From: Euphorbia lathyris | Lineage: Eukaryota > Streptophyta > Magnoliopsida > Malpighiales > Euphorbiaceae | DNA length: 64,000 bases | Assembly: GCF_963576675.1 (NCBI RefSeq) | Contig: NC_088918.1 | Span: 56,997,501 to 57,061,500 of the forward strand | Reading direction: 5' to 3' | In this document: positions 1-12,216 of the stretch, in pieces | How positions within the stretch are numbered: position 1 is the first letter of the stretch | Layout of the letters: every line of letters starts with the position of its first letter | The notes under the pieces: model-generated | Database searches by the model: none | Told to the model about the DNA's origin: nothing | What the model saw: the letters and a program-made list of their open reading frames with translations, nothing else | Position numbers and translations under genes: made by a program

Positions 1-863
1 CAGAGCTTTTCAAACTATTCTAGAGAATTGATGATTTTTGTTCTAATCTAGTAACACATTGAATGATCTGAAAGAAAAGATTACACAAGAAATATGGAAG
101 TGTTTGTGTAAAGCAGTTTTTGCTTTTTGCTTTTCTCTTTGAAACCTTAAGAGATAGTTACTTAAAGCTTTTTCCTTGAAGATCGTTTTTTCTCTCTTGT
201 GCCTTTATATCTTCAAGGTTGCAAGTGAGAGGGTATTTATAGTTGACACTTGAGGAAGAGGTTATTTCGAATTTCAAAATAACGGTTGAGAGGGAAAGTG
301 TGTAGCTGTCGTTTTCACTGTCTAGAGGCCAGAGCCTACACCCAATCATCTTGTTTCTTACGTGCGTTGGTTTGTATGTTGCGCTGTCGATTAGAGTTGG
401 TCAGAGTTAGTCTTCTTTGTCTAACAAAATCAGGTAAAGTTTTTAGGTTGACCAGGGGACAGACCGACTGAGATTCTGAAACTTTCTTTATCAGGTATGG
501 GCAATTGACAGTTGTGTGCAGGTCAAATCTGTTTATGTTGATCGTCTGTTGATCTTGTCAAGTATGGCTTGATTCTTTTCTTCCAAAACACTTTTGATTT
601 AAAGTTGGCAAGAGAACTTCTGGATCCTTCTATGATTAGGGCTTAAGCTTTTGATTCGCAAGCCTTCTTCGATGATGGGCTTTGTTTAAGCCTTAAGGTC
701 CAAATCAACATCTTTGAACTTTTGCTTATAATTAACCAAACACTTCAACAAACACATTAGTATAAATAAATCATTTTTATCTCTTCATGTGTTATTAATT
801 ATGGAGATATTATATTAATATTTTTGTCATAATCAAAATCTATGTGGAAATTGTGTTTCAACA
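1..863 (-). mobile_element. Sirevirus-type LTR, partial (left end cut by window)
   Basis: This segment is collinear with the complete LTR at 53972-55260. Shared landmarks are the TATA-like block around 231-240, the following 'atttcgaatttcaaaataacgg' type block near 268-290, the motif 'aacaaacacattagta' near 749, and the terminal 'gtgtttcaaca' that ends at 863. Read on the minus strand the LTR starts TGTTGAAACAC. The sequence after 863 is not a PPT or an extra ORF, so this is a 5' LTR whose body lies off the window to the left, or a solo LTR. It is clearly more diverged than the other copies. Confidence 0.75.
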
Positions 864-1224
864 GAGACTACCAAGAGGATCTGGACTTCGAAGCTATTTG
901 GGAGAGTTGTAAGGGTCAACTTGGGGATTACTTGATGAGTACCTCATACGGGGCAACCAACTATGCTTACCATGAACCTCTGTTATCGCCATATTATATA
1001 AAGTCTTAGAGTCTAGTTTAGCCCTATTTATATGCTTTTCTCACTATTTTCCTTTGATTTATAGTGTCTTTTGCCTTAAATTGGTCTGGTAAGAGTTTCG
1101 AGTTATTTCAGGTACAATCGAGCCTTGAAAGGAAAATGACAAAAATCTCAAGTACAACTCGATGACCTATATAAGCAACTCAGTGAGCTACAATACTAAC
1201 TCGATGTGGAGCTGTAGTTCAGAG
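864..1224. other. Noncoding flank, possible LTR remnant
   Basis: No convincing reading frame. The text resembles the noncoding part of a Ty3/gypsy LTR (short repeats of 'ctcgatg' and 'agctaca' that recur after the hAT insertion near 1940-1960). The last 8 bases (1217-1224, gttcagag) are the left target-site duplication of the neighbouring hAT-type element. Confidence 0.35.
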
Positions 1225-1860
1225 CAGGGGCGGAACCAGAGGGGTTGGGGGGGCTCAAGCCCCGGTAGGCTGCCAGAGAATTGAGAAAAAATTAGTAATG
1301 GTGTCTGATAATATTTTGGAGAGAATTATATTGACCCTATGTAGTATTATTTCAATGTTTAAAGGTAGATGAGATTGTTAGGGTGCTTATTTCTATTTGA
1401 GATGTCATATGTTCAACTCCCTTCAACCTCGTTTTCTTTAAAAAAGTTTTTATTTATTTTAATTTTATTTTTCAATAATTATAAAAACATGTTACCATTA
1501 TTAATTAATTTAAATGAACTCTTTATTTTTATTTTCATAACACTTTTGAATTCATTTTTAATATGTCTTTACCATTAAAAAAACAAACATATTTAATGTT
1601 CTTTTTTATTATGTCTTTACCATTAAAAAAAATAAACTTGTTTAATTTTCTATTAGTTCAATGCTAGTTTCTAAAAAAATGATAACATTTTTACAGTTTT
1701 AATGCGTTGGAGGCTAAAAAAATTTGCCCAGTCCTAACGGGCTGGACTGTGAAAATTTACTGTCAACCGCACGGTTAATTTCGATTTTTTTGACGTTTTA
1801 AATTTTTTTTTACTGATATGTTTGAGCTCCGGATCATCCGGGGTCCTGGTTCTGCCAATG
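1225..1860. mobile_element. hAT-type nonautonomous element (MITE-like), 636 bp
   Basis: The element starts CAGGGGCGGAACCAG and ends CTGGTTCTGCCAATG, which are imperfect terminal inverted repeats (12 of 15 positions). It is flanked by a perfect 8-bp direct repeat, gttcagag, at 1217-1224 and 1861-1868. An 8-bp TSD with a CA-start terminal repeat is the hallmark of the hAT superfamily. The interior is AT-rich, has no transposase, and contains an imperfect tandem duplication of about 50 bp around 1563-1650. Confidence 0.88.
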
Positions 1861-1868
1861 GTTCAGAG

Positions 1869-3149
1869 TCAACCAAGAATAGAGAAGTCAACCTTCAAAA
1901 ATCATGAAAAACTCAAGTAGCTAGGCAAGTTGGACATAACAGCTCGGTGAGCTACAACACAAGTAGGAATTGATTCCTATTGAAACTCTACTCCAAGAGG
2001 TCCAATCTTATCCTACTTAATCCCCTGTATTCCGATCAAAAAGAGGCTAGAAGACCTAATAAAATTAGAGGACGACCAAGATCATTATGAGAGTTTTCTT
2101 CACTATAATATTATCAATTAATTGACCTAGCTTAGTTTATAGTTTACATTATACTTTTGTTTCTATTCTATTTTAGTTTATATTTCGTTTTACATTAGTT
2201 CTATTGAAGTTATTTTGTTCCATTCATCTATGAGCTAAATATTGGTTTGTCTTTCATCCCTATTTCTTCAATTTAAGTTGTTATATTGAAGTTTCTCTTC
2301 ATCTCAACTTTATCCCGTCTTATAACCTTGAATTAACAATCCTACTTGATAAACATGGATTCGAAAGCAGTCCATCTTAAAATGCCTCTGTGTTTTGGCT
2401 CAAACATGAGCTAAACCACCTTAGAATAGGATGGCGGTGGACCGTGTTTGATGAGTATGGGGCCGTTAATAAGTGTATACGTTGTGTTGTAGAACTATAA
2501 TGAGAGAATTAGTTAAAAGTACTTACCTCGAATTAAGAAACCTAATTAAGTAATTAGTAAGAGATGTTGAATTGTGAAACCTAATCAACTAAATGGTTCA
2601 ATCGAGTAACTTAACTATTCCTATACTTTAACCATATAGTGCGGCTTCTTACTCTAGGTTAAGGCTTAGCTTTAGCTTTCAACATAATTAATCCTTCCTA
2701 GCACACTTAGGGATTTTTCCTAACCAATCATCAAACTAAGGGTGTTAAGGATAAAGTTAATAGTTTTAGGTTGGAGTTATTATCTTTATATGGGAAGCTA
2801 CTGTCTCAAGTTATCTTCATTACACATAACGCACATGTATTAGTCCACAAGAGTCAAAACGGGGATCGCAAGTCTTAGCCTTTCTCACTCATACGTAGAC
2901 AATCCAAATATTACTCATTTGCTTTCTAGTTTAAATCAATAGTTAAAGTGAAAAAACTCAACCAATTAATTCAATCCTTAGATAATACAAAATTCTAGTA
3001 GGGGCAGGGAATTGAAACCTAACCTCTGTGGGATCAATACTGTTCGTAAGAACATTTACTACTTGATGCGACAAAGTTCAATTGCTCTTAATTGACAAAT
3101 ACATTCTGGACCCTATCAACCTCCATTTTGGGAGAAGGTAATCTGAGAT
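1869..3149 (+). other. Noncoding LTR/leader-like remnant
   Basis: About 1.3 kb with no sustained frame. The stretch near 2998-3075 reads like the 3' end of a plant gypsy LTR followed by element leader. It lies directly upstream of a chromovirus-like integrase in the same orientation, so I infer that it belongs to a badly deleted Ty3/gypsy copy. No PBS was recognised. Confidence 0.35.
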
Positions 3150-4190
3150 CTACATGGGGAAGCCTCGGGGGGAACTTTGGGAGAGACAAGACTTATAAAG
3201 CGGCGAGTTCACGGTACCTTTGGATAAGAATGAGAAAAGATGTGGTTTACTTGTGGAGCATTGTTACATTTGTCAAAGAGCCAATGGACGCTCTAGTAAT
3301 TTAGGATTATGCATGCCCCTACCCGTGCCAGATTCCACATGGGAGGATTTGTCAATGGACTTTGTGTTGGGTCTACCAAGGATACAAAAGGGTTTGGATT
3401 CTATCTTTGTAGTGTTTGAACGATTCTCAAAGATGGCACACTTCATCCTGTGTCAGAAGACCAATGATGCCTCAATAATCGCTAAACTATTCTTTTGGGA
3501 AGTGGTGAGGTTACATGGCATACCGAAGAGTATTATTTCAGATAAATATAGTTTTTAATCCATTTTTGGCGCACCTTATGGGCTTTATTTGACACCACCT
3601 TGTACAACCACCACCCTCAAACTGATGACGAAACTGACGTAGTCAATCGGACCTTGGGAACCTCTTGAGGAGCAAATATAAGGATATACCTAAGATGTGG
3701 GACTTGGTATTGGCCCAAATGGAATTCTCTTACAACGAAGCCGTCTATTTGGGAACGAGGAAGTTTCCTTTCTAGATGGTATATACGAAGACCCCCTATA
3801 ATACTCTAGACATTGTAGACCTCCTAAAAAGAGACAAATGGAATGTGACCACCCATAAACTTGCTAGTGAATATCAATAAATGCATCAAAAGATGAAGGA
3901 AACTCTTGAAGGGTAGAACAAGAAATTGAATGCAAAGGTTGGTGAGCACTGAAGGGACCTCTAGTTTGAAGTCAGGGATGCGGTGATGGTATATCTAAGC
4001 AATGAGAGACTCACTAGTGCATGAAATAGAAAACTTCGACCAAGAAAGTATGGTCCATATAAGGTAACCAAGAGGGTCAATGCCAATGTCTACCATGTGG
4101 CTCTTCCGAATTGGCTAGGCAAGACATCACTGTCTTCAATGTACGTGATATAAGCCCGTATAAAGGCGAGTCAGAGTCCAACTCTTTTGA
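3150..4190 (+). pseudogene. Ty3/gypsy (chromovirus-like) integrase fragment
   Basis: The plus-strand translation keeps the C-x2-C half of the zinc-binding region (CYICQ, about 3261-3275) and the first catalytic region ([14 protein letters not shown], about 3352-3393). It also keeps the FSKMAHF block and the GIPKSIISD stretch that carries the second catalytic aspartate. The frame is then broken near 3558. Further integrase-like pieces (HHPQTD, VNRTLGN, WDLVLAQMEFSYN) continue in shifting frames to about 3780, and a chromatin-end-like tail to about 4190 with several stops. Protease, RT and RNase H are missing. The assignment to the chromovirus branch rests on wording of the integrase core and is moderate. 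It is a dead, 5'-deleted copy. Confidence 0.75.
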
Positions 4191-4194
4191 AGAA

Positions 4195-6337
4195 GGGGAG
4201 AATGATGAGTTTACTCAAGGCTGAGGAAAGGCTCACATGACGTGTCACATAAGCCACACGTCGTTTGAGCATAGTACTGAAGGAAGGAGGTGATGGTTGA
4301 AGGACCACATAACGTGTCATATGGCCACATATCGTGTGGCTTTCTTGCTAAAGCTCCTGTTGATGAGTACAAAATGTGTATATTATTTTTTGCAACTTTG
4401 GACATAAAAAGAACAATAATACAATATATTGTTATAATAATATACACTTTTTGTATAGCTTGCTTGTAACAAAGCAGTTGCCTGTTCGGTAGCCGAATCC
4501 ATACGGTGAACAAGCATGAAAGGAGCACTGAAAGAGTAGAACAAGGGCGAGAGCAAGAACTCTGTTTGGGTGCAGCATGTACCTGGAATTTTTTAAATCA
4601 ATCATCAACCCAAAAATCATTGAAGACCTTTCCTGAAGGCAATTTAATGCTGAAGGCAGAACAATCACTCCTCACAGAAGAAATGATACGGCATGGGCTG
4701 CCTGCCGTGCTGTAGACTTTTCCTGACTCTCAGAACAGTCTTCCAGACCATATCTTTTTTATTTTACTTTATCTTGAACAATCATTTTCCAGTATAATTT
4801 TGGGCTATTTAAGGTACCCTCATTTTGTGTTTTGGGGGCATTCAGATTTCTAAATCTGAACCTTGTTGTGTAATTTTGTTTTATGTTATTTGAATGCTTC
4901 ATTTCCTTCTCGATTATTATTTTGTCTTATCTCATTCAAGTATGAGTGAGTAAATTAATTAACAGCTATGCAGCTATGCAGGGACAGGTAAAAGGGAAAA
5001 TTTACTTCCCTCTAAATTCGTTAAGTACATTTAGCTTGGCTTTTCAGTAAGTAATTAACGTTAAATAGGAGTAACTAACCTATTTCTTAGTGGAGCAATT
5101 ACGATGAGACTCTTTTTTGTAAAATTGAACTTCCACTAAACACATATAATTATGAAACGGAGATGTAATTAATTATATGTTAAGGGGTTTAGTTGTTCAA
5201 ATTAAATGTTTTCATGTTCTTAATGCTTAGAGATGTATTAATCTCGAGGAAACTTATTTTAATTGTTTTTAAAGAACGTTGGGAACAAGGGACACCTAAC
5301 TCAACCGATTTTCGTGAAAGATACCTTAAGCCAAAGCTATTTCTACTTAATGAATAAGGAGTGAAGTGTCTGTTCACTATGATTTCTATGCATGCTGTAT
5401 GTCTGTTCTTTCCAAATCTGAAATCAACTTTCTTTTGAACTTGCTTTATTATTGTCTTTTGTCAAATCAAACACCAATTCAACTTAAGTGATCGGTTACT
5501 TTTTAATTCTGACTGTGCTCAACTTGATAAGTCATTATATTCACTTGTTTTATCCTCGTGGAGACGATATCCTACTTATCACTCTATTACTTGTACCTAG
5601 TGAACTTGCTAGTGTTCACATTTTGGGAAAACACTTATAATGTTTGGCACAAATTCACACAACGTGTGACTTTCTTAACACGTCGTGTGACTCTATTTGA
5701 AGGGTCGTCGAGGACATTGTCAGGACCGTGCTGAGCAACCCACTATTGTTAGCCACACGACATATCAGACAGAGCACATGCTATGTGGACTTCTTATGCC
5801 ACCAAAGAGACAAGCCTGCTACCATCATTCTCTATTTGTTGTTTTGTCATCCATTAATTGTTGTCTTGCCATTGAGGCTCAATTACAGATCTTCTATTAA
5901 ATTTCCTTTCCATATATTACTCCTAGTTGGTAAATAGGGTTTGTAACCCTAACAAGGGTTTTAGGGTCTTTTGTCATCTAAATATGAGAGGTATTTAAGC
6001 TCCAAGTTTTGTAAGGATGAGAAACTTTTTAATCAATAAAAAACACAATTTCCTTTTGGAGGAAGGTTTCTAACCTATATTTTGGAATTAACTCATATTA
6101 GTTAAACTAGTGAAGAACTTCTTTGTTGATTTACCATCAAAATCAACTCTATGGTCACGAATCTGTGTCATCTAGACTGTAATTCGAAGCCTGTTCATTC
6201 TTTTTCCCTTTTGGGGTCGGATGCGCATATATTCGTACCGAAATATCGATTAGATTGTGTAATGGGAGCTTTTAACTTGTTTGAAAATGGTTAAATTTTC
6301 AATAAAAATGTGTAAATGACAAGCCTATATTTAGTGA
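4195..6337 (+). other. LTR-like DNA downstream of the chromovirus integrase, with an internal insertion
   Basis: After the integrase tail the sequence repeats variants of 'cacacgtcgtgtggc' near 4250, 4330, 5655-5700 and 5750. It later shows a TATTTAAG box and an AATAAAA signal near 5993-6045, as expected of a 3' LTR with U3, promoter and polyA parts. The middle (about 4362-5643) looks like a second LTR inserted in it. It starts TGTTGATGAG, and its end resembles a U5 ('gtggagacgatatcc', near 5560). I found no clean TSD for this insert, so boundaries are tentative. No protein-coding gene seen. Confidence 0.4.
4372..4455. repeat. Short imperfect inverted repeat (hairpin)
   Basis: The left arm 'aaaatgtgtatattatt' is matched by 'aataatatacactttt' about 50 bp later, with a smaller palindrome (caatatattg) in the loop. 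It is AT-rich and lies near the start of the inserted LTR-like block. Confidence 0.5.
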
Positions 6338-6491
6338 ATATATAAAGGGTGTTACTATATACCGCTCCCTTTTTACAGCCCCCGCCCCCCTACATACCCA
6401 TTATGCCCCTTCCATTATTTTCCAAAAAATTTTGAAATCACCCTCCTCTCTCTCTTTCTCTCTCCTGAACAAAGCACATTAGCAAAAAATT

Positions 6492-8889
6492 ATGGATCCG
6501 AGAACGTCGGAACACGAAAACTCCGAAGACGAGGTAACAATCTAATGTATTTTTAAATTTTTTTAATTTTGTAGAGTTAATTTTTTTTTTAATTTTCGTC
6601 AGGGGCGGGTCCAGGACCCGCCCTGTTTTAAGTAGAGACAGCTCCAGCGACCCGTCTATATTAAAACAGGGCGGGTCCTGGACCCGCCTTCGTCTAAAGC
6701 GGGGCGGGTCTGTGACCCGCCCTTCACTAAAGGGAGGCGGGTCCTGGACCCGCCTGCTTATGTGCAGGAGGTCCACGGACCCGTTTAGCGCCTAATCTGA
6801 ATATAGTTGTCAATTTTTTATATATATTTGCATGTATTTTCAAGAGGCAGATAGAGTTTGGGTTGGAGACGGAATCGATTATAGTCCTTATGTCATAACG
6901 AGCACGTTATTTCAAACAAGTATGGAAGCAATTCAATGAGCGAAAAACATTGCAATCAAAAATGGTTTCGAGCTCGTTATTTCTTCGCATAAACACGGAG
7001 GTAAACAAAGTCTTCTGAGATGTTCACGTGGCGAACGGTATAGAGGATTGCCTATTCCTTTAGAAGATGGTTTAAGTAGGAAAACAAAAACTAAAGCGTG
7101 CGGTTGTCCATTTCGGCTAAAAGTCAGGCAGTTGCAAGATTTTTTGGGTTGGCAGATCGTTGCTAATGCTGGGGAGCAGAGTACGCATAATCATGAAATG
7201 ATGGTTTATGCGGAGGGACACCGACAGATAAGCGGGCTTAGTCCCGCAGCGAAGCTAATTGTGCATAACATGAGTTCGTATCAAGCAAAGCCGTGTGCTA
7301 TTATGACGGCACTTCGTAAGAAACATCCAGAAGATAACCCAACAATAAAGCATGTATACAATTATAGAGACCAGTTGAGGAAGGATGGGTTTGAGGTTAG
7401 AGATATGATTAGTCAGTTTTTCCTTCTTGCCGTCACGAACAAGTATTATCATGCTTCGCTTGCTGATTCAGAAACTAATGTATTAACACATGTATTTATG
7501 GCACATCCAGCTTCTGTTGAATTACTACGGACGTACCACTGGTATATTGGCATGGATTCAACCTACAAGACCAACAAGTACAGAATGCCTTTTTTTGAAA
7601 TTGTTGGGATGACTCCATGCAACAACAATTTCAAGATCGCTTATGCGATTATGCAGGATGAGACCGAATCTAGCTATCGTTGGGTTATGGAGTATTTGAG
7701 GAATTTGATTGGGTTTGACATGAACCCGACAGTTATTTTGACTGATAGAGAGTTGGGATTGATGAGGCCTATTAGAGAGGTTTTCCCAGATTCTGCACAC
7801 ATGTTATGTACTTGGCATATTAACAAGGATGTAGAAAACAGAGTCTACAAACTCATGGGTGAAGACATGAAATTTGCTTCAAAATTCAAGAATGGCAGAT
7901 GGAAGAAAATAATAAATTCTCAAACAGTAGATGAATATGAGTTGGAAGTGGCCAAGATGAAGGATACAATGGGAAGGATAGGTAATGTGGTAGCTTATGT
8001 TGAAAATACATGGTTAGTCCACAAAGAGAAGTTTGTTGTTGCGTGGACTAAAGATTTCTTACATTTTGGCAACACAACAACCTGTAGAGTGGAGAGTGAG
8101 AACTCTTCTTTAAAGAAATGGCTGAATTCCTCTACTGGATCCCTCGATACAGTTTGGGCCAAGGTTCACCATGAAATTGATTTGCAAGTCGTCAAAATCA
8201 AGTACAAATTTATTCCATTTCCTTATTGTTATTATTATATTTGAATTTTGTAATATATATTTTGATTGATACTACATGTTTATTCGTATCAGGGGCACTC
8301 TTGAATCTTCAAGACAGAAAAAGCTTTGTATCGCACTCCGGATTTCCATTTGAATACTTGACGTGCAAAGTGTCCCACCACTTTTTGGAGTTGCTTGGTG
8401 CTGAATATTTGCAAATGCGAAAGTTGAGTTATGAAGTGGATGAACGTTGTGATCATAGGTTGAGGACCTCTTACCAGATTCCGTGTGCATGCGAGCTTAG
8501 CCGAGCGCGTCGTTCACATAAATCGGTAAGTATTTCCAAAATACATCCATTTTGGAAAACACTTGTCATTGGTCAACCTGATACCAGTGTCAATTTGGAG
8601 TATGTTCATGGGACCGAGGAGTGGGATTACTTTCACTCTCTTATTGACGAGGTCGATAAAAGCGATCCAACCTTTATACGCAATTTTTCTCAATTTATTC
8701 ACTGGCAACTTCATCCAGACGAAGCTAGATATTGTGAACCGGAAGTCAAAGTCGATGTTCGAGGTCGACCGAAAGGATCATCAACCAAACGTATGCCCAG
8801 TGCGTGGGAGTATCGTGACAGTCGTCGTGGACGGGCTCGGTCTTCCAGTTCGGGTCGGAGTCGTGGGTGCTCTTCTAACCGATCAGCAG
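6492..8889 (+). pseudogene. MULE transposase (MURA/FAR1-type), exons 1-3
   Basis: Exon 1 (6492-6533, ATG, 14 codons, donor GAG|GTAACA), exon 2 (6847-8201) and exon 3 (8293-8889) form the transposase part. Exon 2 encodes a FAR1-type zinc-binding module (C..CGC then HNH, about 6995-7200). It is followed by the DDE domain of MULE transposases: first Asp in IGMDSTY (7555), second Asp in LTDRE (7744), C-x2-H in CTWH (7807-7818), and the acidic residues of VESENS (about 8089-8106). Defects seen: a TGA at 6937-6939 just before the long open frame that begins at 7048, and an apparent 1-nt shift in the A-run near 8320 after the start of exon 3. Exon 3 then gives the usual MULE C-terminal part (TCKVSHHFLELL) and an Arg/Ser-rich linker. 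The first intron holds the left palindrome array. Confidence 0.85.
6603..6785. repeat. Left subterminal array: six palindromes at 33-bp pitch
   Basis: The consensus is the 19-bp palindrome GGCGGGTCCWGGACCCGCC. Centres are at 6613, 6646 (degenerate), 6679, 6712, 6745 and about 6775 (degenerate), so four consecutive steps are exactly 33 bp. Several spacers are themselves small inverted repeats (for example cccttcactaaaggga near 6720). The array lies inside intron 1 of the transposase gene, 266-430 bp from the left end of the MULE. Confidence 0.93.
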
Positions 8890-8994
8890 GTATTTTTTAC
8901 TATTATTTTTAATTTACGTAATAATTGTGTATAGAATCAATTGTGTTCCTTTTACTATTAAATGTTTATTAAGTCCAGAGTTATATTATTATAG

Positions 8995-9636
8995 GTACTG
9001 CTGCCACTGAATGTGATATTACTGATTACCATAATTATGACAAAATCGTTGAAATCATAAAGCCTTATATTGAATCCTATCTCGATGTCAAGGGTGATGG
9101 TAACTGTGGGTTCCGTGTTATGGCAGACCGAGTATTCGGTGATGAAGAGAGTTGGTATTTTGTTAGAATGGCTATAGTGAATGAAATAATTGCTAAACGT
9201 ACTTTATACGAGCCAATTTACTATGATGGGATTGCAGCGACAGTTAAGCGGATGGCTTGGGATGGTGGGAATTGTACAATGGAACATTGGATGCTAACTT
9301 ATGATCACTTGTATCCGATTGCATCATTATACAATGCTGCTGTATTTTTTTTTCGGATATGGGAATGGAGAGAGCTTATTTTCATGTGGTACTGTGCTAC
9401 CGCTGTATGCACCCGCAACTGCTACACGACCACAACGAGAAATTGTTATTGCTCATTTAGGTTGTAGGTACGAACATTATATTCGGTTGGATTTATCCAG
9501 AGATTTTCCAGTGCCGCCGATATTAATTAACTGGAACATATATCGTGACAGTAGCGTTGAAGGATGGGACCTTTTGTATGCAGATCGGCGAGCACAGTGG
9601 GATAGATTATCAAAAGCTGCAGGATATGGCGTTTAG
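8995..9636 (+). pseudogene. OTU-like cysteine protease exon fused to the MULE transposase
   Basis: Exon 3 ends at 8889 (…GCA G|gtattt) and this exon starts after …ttatag at 8995. The split codon joins in frame, so both parts belong to one transcript. The product has the OTU signature GDGNCGFR with the nucleophile Cys at 9105-9107, then the IASLYN block. A late His-containing segment (YEHYIRL) is followed by W…W…Y spacing as in OTU enzymes, which cleave ubiquitin chains. A 1-nt shift in a run of nine T near 9346-9355 moves the second half into another frame, which then stays open to the stop at 9634-9636. Many plant MULEs carry a Ulp1 protease; an OTU domain is the analogous but different partner. 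The function in transposition is unknown. Confidence 0.8.
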
Positions 9637-9639
9637 TGT

Positions 9640-9985
9640 CATTACTTTTTAGTGAACTTACTGTTTAAGTGAAAGTACTGTTTAATTGGAATTACTGTTT
9701 ATTCAAATTACTGTTGAGTGAAATTTCTAAATTTTAATTACTATTTAATGTCATTACTGAACTTCAGATTACTGTTTAATTGGAATTACTATTTCTAGTA
9801 AAACTGAAACAACTAAAATAAACATACTAACAATACTGTTTAGTAAATACTGATATTACTGTTTAGTACAACTGAAACAACTAAAATAAACATACTAACA
9901 ATACTGTTTAGTAAATACTGATATTACTGTTTAGTACAACTGAAACAACTAAAATAAACATACTAGTAATATTGTTTAAACATCA
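9640..9985. repeat. AT-rich tandem repeats between the convergent MULE genes
   Basis: The first part is a loose repeat of 'attactgttta'. From about 9800 a unit of about 68 bp containing 'gaaacaactaaaataaac' and 'atactgtttagtaaatac' is repeated about 2.5 times. It fills the gap between the stop of the OTU exon and the stop of the PMD gene and probably serves both 3' ends. Confidence 0.8.
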
Positions 9986-12216
9986 CTAATCATTTGGCCA
10001 AATGCCAATCATGCATAAGCTTATCCACTTCCTCCGCCCACACCTCTGTCGTCTCTTCATCCACGCGTCGAAGAGCTGCTAACATGCCAGTGCCCACAGT
10101 AGCCCACCGACTAACCCACTGCAAAAACAAAAAACAAAACAAAATGTTATTAATTAAAATTACTGTTAAAAACTCGTATTGACAGATAAAATCAAAATTA
10201 CTTACAAGCTCACTGTTCGAACGAGTGAGACCTGTCTGTGGGTGTTCATCCATGTCGGGCATGATGTGTGGATGTGAATATCTAGTGCACCACTCCATGT
10301 ACGTCTCATCACATGCTGATGGAATCTGAGCAAGAGTGTATATCATCAACATGAGCGTCGATGTTGCTGGGAAAAATCCCCAACTATCGTCAGCAACCAC
10401 AACTGGATGCTCTAACCGATACCGAATGCTATTCCAAGGACGTACAACCTTCATGCCCCTGAAAGCCGGCATGGGTACAATCTAGATATACCCTAACTGA
10501 CGGAGACATCTATCAGGCATATACGGCTCCATGACATCCCGGTATCGTATCCATCCTCTATAGATAGTCCTAAGAGTGTGGGTCACTATGTCAGGACCGT
10601 ATGGCATCCACATCACCTACAAATGTAACAAGTTAATTATTATAAAAGTAAATTAATATATTTTAAAAAATTTATTGTTGTACAAGTAGAAATCGTACCT
10701 CCGCCGCTGTGAATCTATCAAGACGGAGACGAAAATCTCTCAAACGAGTCTCTGTCCTGGGCTGTTGTGTCGGGATCCAGATACGAGCTTGGGGAGCATC
10801 CGGATGGGGTGTGAGTCCCTCTCACTGAGGTCTGAAACACGGGAATTACTCGCATATCCACACCTGCAAAAGAGTAAGACAACCCGCTATCTGTCCACAA
10901 TCTCCTCTACTAGCAACACCTAGCTGCCGGTATAGGTATGCTAGTGTAGCTGTGCCCCAGGAGTATCCAGCCACATCCTCTACCCCATCCTGCACCTCTA
11001 GTACGCACGCGGGTCGGATTCGGTCGCCACTCTTGTCTATAAACAAGGTGGAACCGAACATCAAAAACATCCACCCGATAGCCTCAAACTCAGACATCCG
11101 ACCTACAGAGCATAAAGAGACAACTGAAGTGCAGAATACCCCACCACCTTTCTAATGGGAAGCCAGCAACACATTTTTAGTCACCCCAAACAACTCCATC
11201 ACACCGACTGAAGCTGTTCCCCACCAATGCTAGCAGACACCAGTCGCCCCTCCACTAGGATACGTAGAATCTCCCAGACGTCATGCAGTATAATCGTCAT
11301 CTCCCCAAATGGCATGTGAAATGATGACGTATCTGGCTGCCACCGCTCCACAAAAGCACATATAAGGGGAATATCAATGTGTGTGTACATGGTAGATGGG
11401 AGGTGTGCTAGTTGTGATCCCCGTATAAGCGCCCTGACCTCTGGACGAGCGCTCTTATACCACTCATTCAATTTCCTACAGAATGTCCCTCTAGTGTGGC
11501 CCCTAAGCTCCGACCTCAGCTGTCCGATCCATATGGTAGAAGCGACATGTCCCAAGAAGCTGGGAATCACAGTACCATCAATTGGTCCACCGGGGACCGG
11601 ATCCGTCACAACCCAGTCATCGTCTACAACATTCCTCGAGCGCTTACTACTCCCTACAATAGTATTAAACGTATAACATTTAAACCATTTTTCTATAGTA
11701 AAGTAAATTAATAAAAAAAATTATGAGAAAAATGTAAATTATTTACCAGATGACTCGGCACGACCACCCTTCCTCTTCGCCGCCCGACGAACTGGGCTAG
11801 GGTCGCTCTCGGGAAAATCCTCACCATCATCCATGGTAACATAATCCTCATCGTCACTCATGGGCCGCTGCACTGTCACGTGCGCCCTTTGAGCATCCGC
11901 CATGAGCCTCTCTGCTCCTCGTTCCCTCCGAACAGAGGCTGTGACGCCACGTCTAGAAGGATGGCGATGTCCGGAACCCTCTTCAATGTCACGCTGGAAA
12001 ATAAACATTCAACAGTTACTTATAAAAAAAATATCTAAAAGCAATACGCTAAATTTCTAAAAACAGAAAGCTAAATTTATAAATATAATCCGCTAAATAT
12101 TTCTAAAAACAACATGCTAAAGTTCTACAAAAAAAAATACGCTAAATATTTCTAAAAACAACACGCTAAAGTTCAAAAAACAAAACGCTAACTACTATTT
12201 TTTTTTTAGTTTTTAG

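Noticed and set aside
4211..4715. Small frames on both strands
   Set aside because: No domain or similarity, in LTR-like DNA with a hairpin; no support as genes.
6603..6785. CRISPR-like regular array
   Set aside because: The repeats are palindromic, the spacers are about 14 bp, the context is a plant MULE with introns, and no cas genes are present.
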